Positions 24,058 through 32,201 of a stretch of DNA of 60,400 nucleotides are shown here, piece after piece. This DNA comes from an uncultured Lachnospiraceae bacterium (lineage in GTDB: Bacteria > Bacillota > Clostridia > Lachnospirales > Lachnospiraceae), in contig CANQSN010000006.1 in NCBI GenBank assembly GCA_947626505.1, positions 1-60,400 on the forward strand, in the 5' to 3' direction. The notes beneath the pieces were generated by a model. That model saw only the letters and a program-made list of their open reading frames with translations, was not told the DNA's origin and did no database searches. Made by a program: the position numbers and the translations under genes. Every line of letters starts with the position of its first letter. Within the stretch, counting starts at the first letter, position 1.

Positions 24058-26517
24058 CTAGCCTAAGACAACTTCAACTTCATGAGTTGTTCCGGCGTCA
24101 AATACAGGTAAAATATTGCCTTCGATAGCATTACCATCTACTGTAATACTCTTTACACCCTTGCTTATGTGGTCGGGGTTTTTAACAGATATATTATAGG
24201 TAGCGCCGCGGAAAATACGGGAAACTGTATAGCCATCCCACTCAGAAGGAATGGAAGGGTCTACCCTAAGTCCGTCGTAATCAGGAAGCATACCTAATAT
24301 ATACTGTGAAATTGCCACAAAGTTCCATGCAGCAGTACCCGTAAGCCATGAATTCTTACCCTCTCCAAAACGCTTAGCATCTTTACCGGCAATCATCTGG
24401 CCATATACATAAGGCTCTGTTCTGTGAAGGTCTGAAATCTCCTCGTTAAATGCAGGAGCAATCTTAGAGTAGTATTCAAACGCCTTGTCTCCACGTCCGA
24501 CATAAGCCTCAGCACAGATAATCCATGCATTGTTGTGACAGAATATACCGGCGTTCTCCTTATATCCGCCCGGATATGTGGAAATCTCACCGTATTTCAC
24601 ATAGTATTTTGTAAATGCAGGATTGTTAAGCACTAAGCCATGCTCGGTATTTAAATACTTGTCAATGGCATTAAGAGTTTTAATATCTGCACCCTCGTCC
24701 TTGCCGATTTCAGACATAACAGCAAATCCCTGTGGCTCGATAAAAATCTTACCTTCTTCACATTCCTTGGAGCCCATCTTCTGACCTTCGTTGTCATAAG
24801 CGCGCAGGAACCAGTCGCCATCAAATGCATGCTCCATAACATTTTTCTTCATCTTATCAATCTCAGCCTGTGCTTTTTCAGCCTCGTCATTCATTCCTTT
24901 ATGCTTTAATATATCGACAAATGCAGGACCGGTATATGTGAATAATGTAGCCACCATAACAGATTCTGCGGTCTTGGAATAGCCGCCTTCTTCCTTGAAT
25001 AATGGCGATGTATATGTCTGGAAACTTTCACCGGGCTGCTCAGAGTAGCATGAAAGGTTTATACAATCGTTCCAGTCAGCACGCATTGCAAGAGGAAGCC
25101 CATGAGGACCGACATTTTCTACAATATGATAGAAGGAAACCATTAAATGGTCTAACATTGGCTTTGCCTTGGATTCGTCATTATCGTAAGGAACCATCTC
25201 ATCAAGTATTGACCAGTCGCCAGTCTCTTTAATATATGCTGCAACAGAAAGTATCATCCACAGTGGATCATCAGAGAAGTTACCGCCTAAGTCAGAATTA
25301 CCTTTCTTAGTAAGCGGCTGATACTGATGATAGCATCCGCCGTCAGGAAGCTGTGTGGAAGCAAGGTCAATCAAACGTTCCCTTGCACGATCAGGAATCT
25401 GATGAACAAAACCGAGCAAATCCTGATTGGAATCTCTGAATCCCATACCGCGTCCGATACCTGATTCAAAATATGAAGCAGAACGAGACAGGTTAAATGT
25501 AACCATACACTGATACTGATTCCAGATATTAACCATGCGGTTGACCTTTTCGTCAGGAGTGTCAACCTTATAAATACCAAGAAGCTTGTCCCATGTAGCC
25601 TTAAGCTCATTAAGACCTGCCTCAACCTTTTCAGGAGTGTTATACTTTTCAATCATGGCATGGGCAACCTCTTTGTTAAGAGTCTGTCCATCTGCTTCAA
25701 ATTTGTTATCCATAGGATTCTCCGCATAGCCTAAGATGAAAATGAGATTCTTGGATTCACCCGGAGCCAGAGTAATCTCTTTATAATGAGAAGCAATAGG
25801 AGACCAGCCATCTGCAACAGAGTTGGAAGCCTTGCCTGATATTACGACCTGAGGATCGCCAAATCCATTATAAAGTCCGATAAAGCTTTCACGGTCAGTA
25901 TCATATCCGTCAATATCAGTATTTACAGTATAAAATGCATAATGATTACGTCTCTCATTGTATTCTGTTCTGTGGTAAAGGGTAGAACCTTCAATCTCCA
26001 TACGTCCGGTGTTAAAGTTTCTCTGGAAGTTAGTAGTATCGTCCTGCGCATCCCATAAGCACCACTCCAAGAAAGAGAACAGCTTAAAGGTCTTGGCGGC
26101 GCTTCCTTCATTTGTGAGAGTTACAGATTGTACCTCGCCTGTGTAATTCTGTGGAACAAAGAAAGTAACATCTGCCTTTAAACCGTCCTTTTTACCGGTA
26201 ATTTTTGTATATCCCATACCATGGCGGCACTCGTAAGAATCAAGCTCAGTCTTAACAGGAGACCATCCGGGATTCCAAATAGTACCATTGTCGTTGATAT
26301 AGAAATAACGTCCGCCCATATCAACCGGTACATTGTTATAACGGTAACGGGTAATTCTTCTCAAACGGGCGTCCTTATAAAAGCTGTATCCGCCCGCTGT
26401 ATTGGAAATAAGCGAGAAGAAATCCTGTGTTCCTAAGTAGTTAATCCATGGATATGGAGTCTTAGGAGATGTGATAACGTACTCTTTGTTCGCATCATCG
26501 AAAAAACCAAATTTCAT
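24058..26517 (-). CDS. Cellobiose phosphorylase (GH94)
   Basis: Cytoplasmic enzyme that splits cellobiose with phosphate into glucose-1-phosphate and glucose, saving ATP. 819 residues, normal for the family. Motifs include the N-terminal [45 protein letters not shown], the catalytic-Asp region [11 protein letters not shown] and the C-terminal [16 protein letters not shown]. The substrate could be another beta-1,4-glucoside, but similarity to cellobiose enzymes is close throughout. No sugar transporter is adjacent. An operator-like palindrome overlaps its promoter. Confidence 0.94.
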   Translation of the reverse strand: MKFGFFDDANKEYVITSPKTPYPWINYLGTQDFFSLISNTAGGYSFYKDARLRRITRYRYNNVPVDMGGRYFYINDNGTIWNPGWSPVKTELDSYECRHGMGYTKITGKKDGLKADVTFFVPQNYTGEVQSVTLTNEGSAAKTFKLFSFLEWCLWDAQDDTTNFQRNFNTGRMEIEGSTLYHRTEYNERRNHYAFYTVNTDIDGYDTDRESFIGLYNGFGDPQVVISGKASNSVADGWSPIASHYKEITLAPGESKNLIFILGYAENPMDNKFEADGQTLNKEVAHAMIEKYNTPEKVEAGLNELKATWDKLLGIYKVDTPDEKVNRMVNIWNQYQCMVTFNLSRSASYFESGIGRGMGFRDSNQDLLGFVHQIPDRARERLIDLASTQLPDGGCYHQYQPLTKKGNSDLGGNFSDDPLWMILSVAAYIKETGDWSILDEMVPYDNDESKAKPMLDHLMVSFYHIVENVGPHGLPLAMRADWNDCINLSCYSEQPGESFQTYTSPLFKEEGGYSKTAESVMVATLFTYTGPAFVDILKHKGMNDEAEKAQAEIDKMKKNVMEHAFDGDWFLRAYDNEGQKMGSKECEEGKIFIEPQGFAVMSEIGKDEGADIKTLNAIDKYLNTEHGLVLNNPAFTKYYVKYGEISTYPGGYKENAGIFCHNNAWIICAEAYVGRGDKAFEYYSKIAPAFNEEISDLHRTEPYVYGQMIAGKDAKRFGEGKNSWLTGTAAWNFVAISQYILGMLPDYDGLRVDPSIPSEWDGYTVSRIFRGATYNISVKNPDHISKGVKSITVDGNAIEGNILPVFDAGTTHEVEVVLG

Positions 26518-26655
26518 AACCTTTCAATACCTCTTTTTCTTAATATTTGGCGGTAGCACCCTCTTTTTTTAAAAAGAATATGGAAAAATATCTGTGTAAA
26601 TCATAATAATCCACATCTCTAAAAAGTCCGTACAGAATGCTAAGCACCATGTACC

Positions 26656-26671
26656 CCTATTATATAATAGG
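26656..26671. promoter_or_regulatory. Palindromic operator candidate at the cellobiose phosphorylase promoter
   Basis: CCTATTATATAATAGG, a perfect 16-bp palindrome that contains the minus-strand -10 box. Confidence 0.5.
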
Positions 26672-26687
26672 TGCACTTTTTAGGCAA
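26659..26687 (-). promoter_or_regulatory. Cellobiose phosphorylase promoter
   Basis: Minus strand TTGCCT (26682-26687), a 17-bp spacer and TATAAT (26659-26664). Confidence 0.65.
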
Positions 26688-26735
26688 GGAAAAGTTCTTC
26701 ATTTTATGGTAAATTTAACTAAAAAATAAAAAAAG

Positions 26736-26765
26736 TTGCGTGAGCATTTGTATATCTGTTATAAT
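26736..26765 (+). promoter_or_regulatory. Promoter of the secreted FN3 protein
   Basis: TTGCGT (26736-26741), an 18-bp spacer and TATAAT (26760-26765). Confidence 0.5.
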
Positions 26766-26805
26766 GTATGTGATATATCATATTTAATATAGGGAAGCGA
26801 TTATT

Positions 26806-28077
26806 ATGAAGAAATGTACATATAAAAGCCTGCTGTCATATATTTTAATTTGGACGGTACTTGCGCAAGGTCTGTCATGCCAAGCAGGATGGGCGTATGC
26901 GGACATAGGGACGGATTCTTTAATTAAAGTAGGGGAGGAAGCGTCAGGGGACGCCGCAAGCACCGAAGCAACTGTAACAACCGAACCGATTATAACAACT
27001 GAGCCGATTGTGACAACCGAAGCAATTGCGACGACAGAGTCGCCGGTCATTCCAGAGGAGGCGTACAATGTACATGCCTCTAATGCGGGAGAGGGTAAAG
27101 TTCTGCTGTCATGGTTTGTTAGGAACCAGTCTTCCACAGGCTTTTACATATATAGAAGCGATAATGTTACAGGAGAATACAAGCAGATAAGTACAGTGCC
27201 TAATCAGAACATGGTGAGGGTTACTTACACAGATGAAGGAATTGTTCCGGGTGTTACATACACATATCGTATTTTACCATATCATTTGAGAGCGGACGGT
27301 TCCATTATAACCGATAAATACAGTAATACCTGTACATACAAGAAGGAATTTTCGGCTCCCATAGTTAAAAGCGTAAAACGTTCCGGAAAAAAGGTTACGT
27401 TAAAATGGTCAGTGGTAAGCTCTGCAGGAGGATATGAGATTCAGCGCTCCACAGGCAAAAAGTATAAAAACATAAAAACAGTAAAAAATGGCAAAAGCAA
27501 ACAGGCAGTCTTAAAGAACATTTCCAAGAATTCGGACAGTACATTTAGGGTAAGGGCGTACCTGAATTATCAAGGTAAAAAAATATACAGCGGATATTCT
27601 AATACAATAACTGTATATGCTACCGGTACTCAGAAAATCATAAACAAGATTAAGAGGCTGAAGAAGAAGTATCCAAGCTACAAATATTGGAATCATATGG
27701 GTAAGTCAAACTATGACAGCACTACTGTTACAAGTATACCTTGCCGCCATTACCTTTACCGCTTCCGCTATTGTAATTCCTATTATTGCCCTAACGGTGT
27801 TTTAGGACTGCAATGCTATGGATTTGCGTGGAAAATGAGCGACTTGATATATGGAAGAAATGCCAAGATAAAAAATCACAAATCTTTTGCCAAGGCAAAG
27901 GTAGGAGATGTAGTAAGGTGTAATAATAATACCCATTCTGTAATAATAATCGAAAAGCATGACGATTATGTTAAGGTTGGAGAGTGTAATATTGGAGATA
28001 CCTGCATGATTTACTGGGGCAGGAAAATGACTAAGAAAGAGCTTAAAGGAGCTGTTTATTCGCATCGCTATTATTAA
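26806..28077 (+). CDS. Secreted FN3 protein with papain-like C-terminal domain
   Basis: 423 residues: signal peptide (about 1-32), a Thr/Glu-rich linker with repeated TTEPI-type units (about 48-85), two FN3-like domains (about 88-180 and 185-275), and a C-terminal domain of about 140 residues. That domain has a Cys in LQCYGFAWKMSDLIYG and a His in NNTHSVIIIEK spaced as in CHAP/NlpC-type cysteine peptidases or amidases. A wall-hydrolase or peptidase role outside the cell is inferred. The second FN3 module is a close relative of the C-terminal module of the 35.7-40.6 kb surface protein. Confidence 0.75.
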   Translation: MKKCTYKSLLSYILIWTVLAQGLSCQAGWAYADIGTDSLIKVGEEASGDAASTEATVTTEPIITTEPIVTTEAIATTESPVIPEEAYNVHASNAGEGKVLLSWFVRNQSSTGFYIYRSDNVTGEYKQISTVPNQNMVRVTYTDEGIVPGVTYTYRILPYHLRADGSIITDKYSNTCTYKKEFSAPIVKSVKRSGKKVTLKWSVVSSAGGYEIQRSTGKKYKNIKTVKNGKSKQAVLKNISKNSDSTFRVRAYLNYQGKKIYSGYSNTITVYATGTQKIINKIKRLKKKYPSYKYWNHMGKSNYDSTTVTSIPCRHYLYRFRYCNSYYCPNGVLGLQCYGFAWKMSDLIYGRNAKIKNHKSFAKAKVGDVVRCNNNTHSVIIIEKHDDYVKVGECNIGDTCMIYWGRKMTKKELKGAVYSHRYY

Positions 28078-28140
28078 GACTTAAGTACATAATAAAAGAC
28101 TTTAAAGCGAGTTTTCACCTATTTTTCTCCTATTCTGAAA

Positions 28141-28171
28141 AAAGCCGGAAATATAACTTCCGGCTTTTTTT
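28141..28171. terminator. Bidirectional terminator
   Basis: AAAGCCGGAA and TTCCGGCTTT arms around a short ATATAAC loop, with A and T runs on either side, between the convergent FN3 and epimerase genes. Confidence 0.85.
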
Positions 28172-28180
28172 CAATTAAAA

Positions 28181-29194
28181 TTATTTTGTAAAAATATGCT
28201 GCCAGCATTCGTAGGATTCATCGGGGCCAATTTCTGTATATCCGGTTTTCTCCGGCGGCAGGCTCAAGTTAGGAGCATTAATCATCCATGTGCATGGTTC
28301 AGGGCAGAAATACCCGTTTATACCGCGGTCGTTCCAGACGCACCAGAAACGGTATTCCTTGCTTACCTCGTAACAAATCTTAGCGCCGCTTGGGACATGA
28401 GTTGAATACGCCCCGTTAAAAGGTTCCCCATCTAATGTATTGCTGTCGGCGGCAGTATAAAGGTCGTTGTCAAGATTCTTGCCTACGCAAGGCATAATGC
28501 CCTTGTTGTAACGTTCATCATACTCCGTTAAAGGATGAACCTTTTCTGTGGGCAGGCAGCGGTTAGTAATCTCCCAGCGCTCCTTAACAGGAACATTAAG
28601 TACGTAGTCCTTTTCGTCTGTGCCATCAACAAAAGGCGCATTAAACGGAGTGTGTGAGCAGAAGCCGCATGGCAGCATTTTGTCGCTGTCATTAATCATT
28701 TCTACCTCCTGAAGCAGCCCGTCATTTGCAGATAATGTATAGGTCATGCGCAGTGTAAATGCAACCGGAAAATATGAAAACATCTCATCTTGTTCATTAT
28801 ACTTATATTCTGAAACAACTCTTACAGCATCGTCGTTTATTACTTCACTGGAAATCACATTATAAGGTCTTTTCTGTATAAACCCATGAATAGCGTTATA
28901 AAATGGGCCTTCTTCATTTACAGGTAAATGATAGGTTGCATCAGATACAGTCAACAGACCGTTATCTAATCGGTTTGGGAGGTATAAAAACGGGTAGCCA
29001 TATACCTCGGGGCTTTGTTTGGCAGATGTGTAAGGGTGTTCGGCGTCATAACGAAATACCTCGATATTTTTTTTGTTGTCCCTGAAGCGAAGCATATTAT
29101 TGCCAAGCTCCGGAGCCAGAATACAGAGATAATCTCCGGCGGACATTTCAATGCAAGGCTTACCCTCTAATGTAATTTCTTTTATTGAAGACAT
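28181..29194 (-). CDS. Aldose 1-epimerase family protein
   Basis: 337-residue galactose-mutarotase-like beta sandwich. The usual catalytic positions appear as the His of NAIHGF, the His of CGFCSHTPFN and the Glu of YFCPEPCTWM. Mutarotases interconvert alpha and beta anomers of hexoses and would fit next to the sugar phosphorylases here, though the exact sugar is unknown. AGGAGG precedes the ATG. It follows the DUF1002 gene by 13 bp on the same strand, so the two are probably cotranscribed. Confidence 0.87.
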   Translation of the reverse strand: MSSIKEITLEGKPCIEMSAGDYLCILAPELGNNMLRFRDNKKNIEVFRYDAEHPYTSAKQSPEVYGYPFLYLPNRLDNGLLTVSDATYHLPVNEEGPFYNAIHGFIQKRPYNVISSEVINDDAVRVVSEYKYNEQDEMFSYFPVAFTLRMTYTLSANDGLLQEVEMINDSDKMLPCGFCSHTPFNAPFVDGTDEKDYVLNVPVKERWEITNRCLPTEKVHPLTEYDERYNKGIMPCVGKNLDNDLYTAADSNTLDGEPFNGAYSTHVPSGAKICYEVSKEYRFWCVWNDRGINGYFCPEPCTWMINAPNLSLPPEKTGYTEIGPDESYECWQHIFTK

Positions 29195-29207
29195 ATTTTA
29201 AACCTCC

Positions 29208-30137
29208 TTATGAGAATATATTCACTATTTTATCATAAATGGACTTAAAAAAGTTTAAAAATTTATCAAAAAACCCTTTTGCCTTTTCAGTATCGATGTT
29301 TAAGTCAAGATTTTCTAATTTATCATATAGTCCCTGAGCCTGTTCCTTAAGGCTTTCAGTGTCCAAATCAAGCTTGCTTATCTTTTTCATTGTAGAAACT
29401 ATATTATCTACATCTTTATCTGAAAGAGAAATATCCATTTCATCTGCTGCGGCGGTTACTATATCTTTAATCTGCTCGTCTGAGGAAGCGTCTGTAGAAA
29501 CTACTTGGTTTTTAATGTATCCTATTAACTCTGAAGCCTTGTTGGAATCGCCAATAATGTCGGATATTTCTCCGGTAGTTACAAGCTCGTCTGTGGCGGC
29601 GTCCTTAACTTCTTCAGAAATCTCCTCGCCTGTCATTTCCTCATATGCCTTCATTACGCCTACTAGAGCGGCTGTTCCGGAAATGCTGAATGGGCCCGCT
29701 ACTGAAACATCAGCGTCAGCTACGCCGGCAGTTGCTAAAGCGTTTATATACATATCCTCTGTGCAGTAATTTATATTGTTGGTTGTAACATTAATCCCGC
29801 TTCCGTCTGCGGTCTTTACCAGCTTAATGGAAGAAAGCGCGCGGTTTCCGATTACGCTGCTTGACAGGTATTCTCCAAGATAATTGTGTTCATCCTCGTT
29901 GGTTATGGTTAATAATTTGCATTTTTCGATATCATCTTCAGACACATTGAGAAGCTTATATACGGTGTCCCGCTCGTCATCGGATAAATCTGCTCCCAAA
30001 GTAATAATAATCTCGCCCTCGTCTGCCGCTGAATCCGCTTTTGCAGTTATAAACCCCGCCCAAAGCAGCGTAAAAGCAAACATCATGCATAAGATGGCGC
30101 TTAAAGCTCTCCTTAAAGTAATGTTTATTTTTTTCAT
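29208..30137 (-). CDS. Secreted DUF1002 protein
   Basis: 309 residues with a cleavable-looking signal peptide (about 1-35), then the DUF1002 (YpuA-like) region: ITLGADLSDDERDTVYKLL, TITNEDEHNYLG, NVTTNNINYCTEDMYINALATAGV and SGTAALVGVMKAYEEMTGEEIS. The C-terminal 100 residues are Asp/Lys-rich helices. The role is unknown in the family. GAAAGGACG precedes the ATG. The pairing with the sugar epimerase downstream is unexplained. Confidence 0.85.
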   Translation of the reverse strand: MKKINITLRRALSAILCMMFAFTLLWAGFITAKADSAADEGEIIITLGADLSDDERDTVYKLLNVSEDDIEKCKLLTITNEDEHNYLGEYLSSSVIGNRALSSIKLVKTADGSGINVTTNNINYCTEDMYINALATAGVADADVSVAGPFSISGTAALVGVMKAYEEMTGEEISEEVKDAATDELVTTGEISDIIGDSNKASELIGYIKNQVVSTDASSDEQIKDIVTAAADEMDISLSDKDVDNIVSTMKKISKLDLDTESLKEQAQGLYDKLENLDLNIDTEKAKGFFDKFLNFFKSIYDKIVNIFS

Positions 30138-30250
30138 AATTAATCGTCCTTTCTGAATTGCTATATTAAAAAGTTATTGTGCCTATTTTAACAGCATATA
30201 GGTAAAGATTCAACCTTTTTAATAGAAATTTAAGAACTGCTTAATAATAG

Positions 30251-30295
30251 AAACAGCGCCCAAAAAACTAAATATTAGCTTCTTAGGCGCTGTAA
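30251..30295 (-). terminator. Terminator of hsp20
   Basis: ACAGCGCC (30253-30260) and GGCGCTGT (30286-30293) with an inner CTAA/TTAG stem; on the minus strand it is followed by a U-rich stretch. Confidence 0.65.
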
Positions 30296-30327
30296 TCAGT
30301 GTTATGGTTTGATGGCAAATGACTCTA

Positions 30328-30783
30328 TTAAGCCACGTCAATGGTTATATGCTCAGACTCCTTCTTTGATTCCTTAGGAAGCGTCAGCTCTAGTATTCCA
30401 TTGTTATAACTTGCAGAAATCTGCTTTGTGTCAATACCCTTCATGTTAAAGTGACGCTTGTAATTGTACTCCCTGCGCTCCTTGCAAATGTAGGTAGACA
30501 ATGCCTCCTTATCGTCGCTGTTTTCTTTGGAATCGTCGCTTTTCGTTTCCTCTGCATGTTTGGCTGAAATGGTTAAGATACCTTCATTTAAGTCAATGCT
30601 GATTTCTTCCTTATTAAAGCCGGGTAACTCAGCAGAGAGCTGGAAATGGTCGCCATACTCTTTAATATCAGTTTTAAATTGCATAACTTCGCGAGCGCGA
30701 GGTACGTTAAAGCTGCGGCTGAAAGCATCAAGATAATCAAAAATATCAGGTTCGTTTGTTGAAAATGGAACTAAGTTTAACAT
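30328..30783 (-). CDS. Hsp20 / alpha-crystallin small heat shock protein
   Basis: Holdase chaperone that binds unfolding proteins. 151 residues: a short N-terminal arm, the alpha-crystallin beta sandwich (about 38-140; FQLSAELPGFNKEEISIDL and GILTISAKH), and the closing motif NGILELTLPK. A charged Ser/Asp/Lys insert lies at about 78-95. GGAGGAG precedes the ATG. A perfect CIRCE element lies 118 bp upstream, pointing to control by HrcA. Confidence 0.93.
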   Translation of the reverse strand: MLNLVPFSTNEPDIFDYLDAFSRSFNVPRAREVMQFKTDIKEYGDHFQLSAELPGFNKEEISIDLNEGILTISAKHAEETKSDDSKENSDDKEALSTYICKERREYNYKRHFNMKGIDTKQISASYNNGILELTLPKESKKESEHITIDVA

Positions 30784-30900
30784 AATAACTCCTCCTTTAT
30801 GATATAAAAATATTAAAATGTTGTTTACTTGTTTCTATGGTTGTATCATAAGGCGGAAATGTGTATAAAGTGTGTAAAAAGTGTGTCTAAACTGTGAAAT

Positions 30901-30927
30901 TTAGCACTCTATCAAAAAGAGTGCTAA
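30901..30927. promoter_or_regulatory. CIRCE element (HrcA operator) of hsp20
   Basis: TTAGCACTC, nine bases, GAGTGCTAA: an exact match to the CIRCE consensus including spacer length. The flanking minus-strand promoter is too AT-rich to place with certainty. Confidence 0.92.
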
Positions 30928-31018
30928 CAATATTTATATTAAAATATATTATAATAAATATTAAAATAATAAAATATACTATAATATTTTAAATATTTAA
31001 CATATACCAGCCAAAAAA

Positions 31019-31055
31019 TGTGTCGAGTGATAGCTAGTTTTGTATGCACGACACA
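31019..31055 (-). terminator. Probable terminator of the XRE gene
   Basis: TGTGTCG (31019-31025) and CGACACA (31049-31055) arms with the gene's own stop codon in the loop; minus-strand transcripts then read ATTTTTT. Confidence 0.5.
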
Positions 31056-31357
31056 ACATTTCTAAGCAGTTTCTTAGATTTGGGACGAAGCATACGGTAA
31101 TGGGCAATCAGCTCGTATTCATCTCTTGAGAGTCTGACGTTTGCGAGGAATGGAGCGTTTGTTTCCGAGTCGTCTTTAGCAATGAGATAATCGACGGTAG
31201 TATTGAATATTTCGCTCATATCCATTAGAGTTGATATGCTGGGGGTTGCCTGTCCGTTTTCGTATTTGTAAATTGCCTGTTGGGAGGTGTTAAGTATAAG
31301 GGCAAGCTCTTTTTGCGACATGCCTTTTGATTCTCTAAGTTGTTTTATATTTTTCAC
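31034..31357 (-). CDS. XRE-family helix-turn-helix regulator
   Basis: 107 residues. The N-terminal HTH_3 domain covers residues 4-60 (QLRESKGMSQKELALILNTSQQAIYKYENGQATPS); the C-terminal helices after residue 70 probably dimerise. GTG start at 31357 with AAGGAGGG six bases upstream. It is divergent from the ECF sigma gene. The 275-bp gap contains TGTCGAA twice (near 31476 and 31497), a possible operator. No phage genes are nearby, so it is a stand-alone regulator of unknown target. Confidence 0.88.
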   Translation of the reverse strand: MKNIKQLRESKGMSQKELALILNTSQQAIYKYENGQATPSISTLMDMSEIFNTTVDYLIAKDDSETNAPFLANVRLSRDEYELIAHYRMLRPKSKKLLRNVVSCIQN

Positions 31358-31573
31358 AGTAAGCCCTCCTTTTTTAAGAAGATTGTAGGAAGCATTTGGG
31401 GTTGTATGTGTTATTATATCAGGAAATATAGTAAAAAAGTAGTTGGGAAAGCTTACAAAATTTGTGGGCGGCAGTGTCGAATTTGTGTTGAATCATGTCG
31501 AAAACAGAAAAATTATTATTTTTTTGCAACAGTATGCAACAGATGGAAGAAAAAATTGCACTAATAATATGAC

Positions 31574-31590
31574 ATCAGCGTTAAGCTGAT
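31574..31590 (+). other. Leader hairpin of the ECF sigma operon
   Basis: ATCAGC (31574-31579), loop GTTAA, GCTGAT (31585-31590). TGCAACAG with a second GCAACAG nine bases on, upstream near 31525-31545, may be promoter or operator sequence. Confidence 0.35.
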
Positions 31591-31632
31591 AATCTGGCGC
31601 ATTGGATAAGAATAAGGAAAGAGGTGCTGTTT

Positions 31633-32187
31633 ATGGAGGAGAGGGAGAATATGGAAAGGCTGGTGAGTTTGGCTAAGAAAAAGGATGCTCATGCATTTTC
31701 ACTGCTGTATGAGATGGTGTACGAGGATTTGTATAAAATGGCGTATTATACTCTGAAAAATGTCCATGATGCGGAGGATGTGGTAAGCGATACAGTCCTT
31801 GACGCCTATGCGGGTATAGAGAAGCTTAAGGACGAGGCTGCATTTCGAGGGTGGATTTTTAAGATTCTTTCAAACAAATGCAGGAAAAAAATCAGGGAAT
31901 ATGTGAGCGACAGAAAAAATTTATATGCAGATTATAAAGAGACGCAGCTTGGGATTGACGAGCGGATTTTTGAACCGAAAAACAATACGGAGGACGTGGT
32001 TGAGCGGGACGAGGTTGAATATGCATTTTCAGCATTAAATGAAGAAGAACGACTTATTGTGACGATGGCGGTTTATGGCGGGTATGACAGCAAAGAGATT
32101 GCAGAGATTTTACATAAGAATCGCAACACAGTGCGCTCGAAGTATAAGCGTTCACTGGAAAAGATGCAGAAGCGTTTAGGACGATAA
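31633..32187 (+). CDS. ECF-type RNA polymerase sigma factor
   Basis: 184 residues with region 2 (about 14-80: FSLLYEMVYEDLYKMAYYTL, DAEDVVSDTVLDAY, FRGWIFKILSNKCRKKIRE) and region 4 (about 127-180: LNEEERLIVTMAVYGGYDSKEIAEIL and TVRSKYKRSLEKM); regions 1.1 and 3 are absent. ATG 31633 has AAGAGGTG about eight bases upstream; ATG 31651 also has a fair site. The next gene begins 14 bp after the stop and looks like its membrane-bound partner. Confidence 0.9.
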   Translation: MEERENMERLVSLAKKKDAHAFSLLYEMVYEDLYKMAYYTLKNVHDAEDVVSDTVLDAYAGIEKLKDEAAFRGWIFKILSNKCRKKIREYVSDRKNLYADYKETQLGIDERIFEPKNNTEDVVERDEVEYAFSALNEEERLIVTMAVYGGYDSKEIAEILHKNRNTVRSKYKRSLEKMQKRLGR

Positions 32188-32201
32188 CGGGAGGTGGCAT
32201 T

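Noticed and set aside
31340-31564. 74-codon frame between the XRE and ECF genes
   Set aside because: It overlaps the XRE start and the divergent promoter region; composition is random-looking with no ribosome site.
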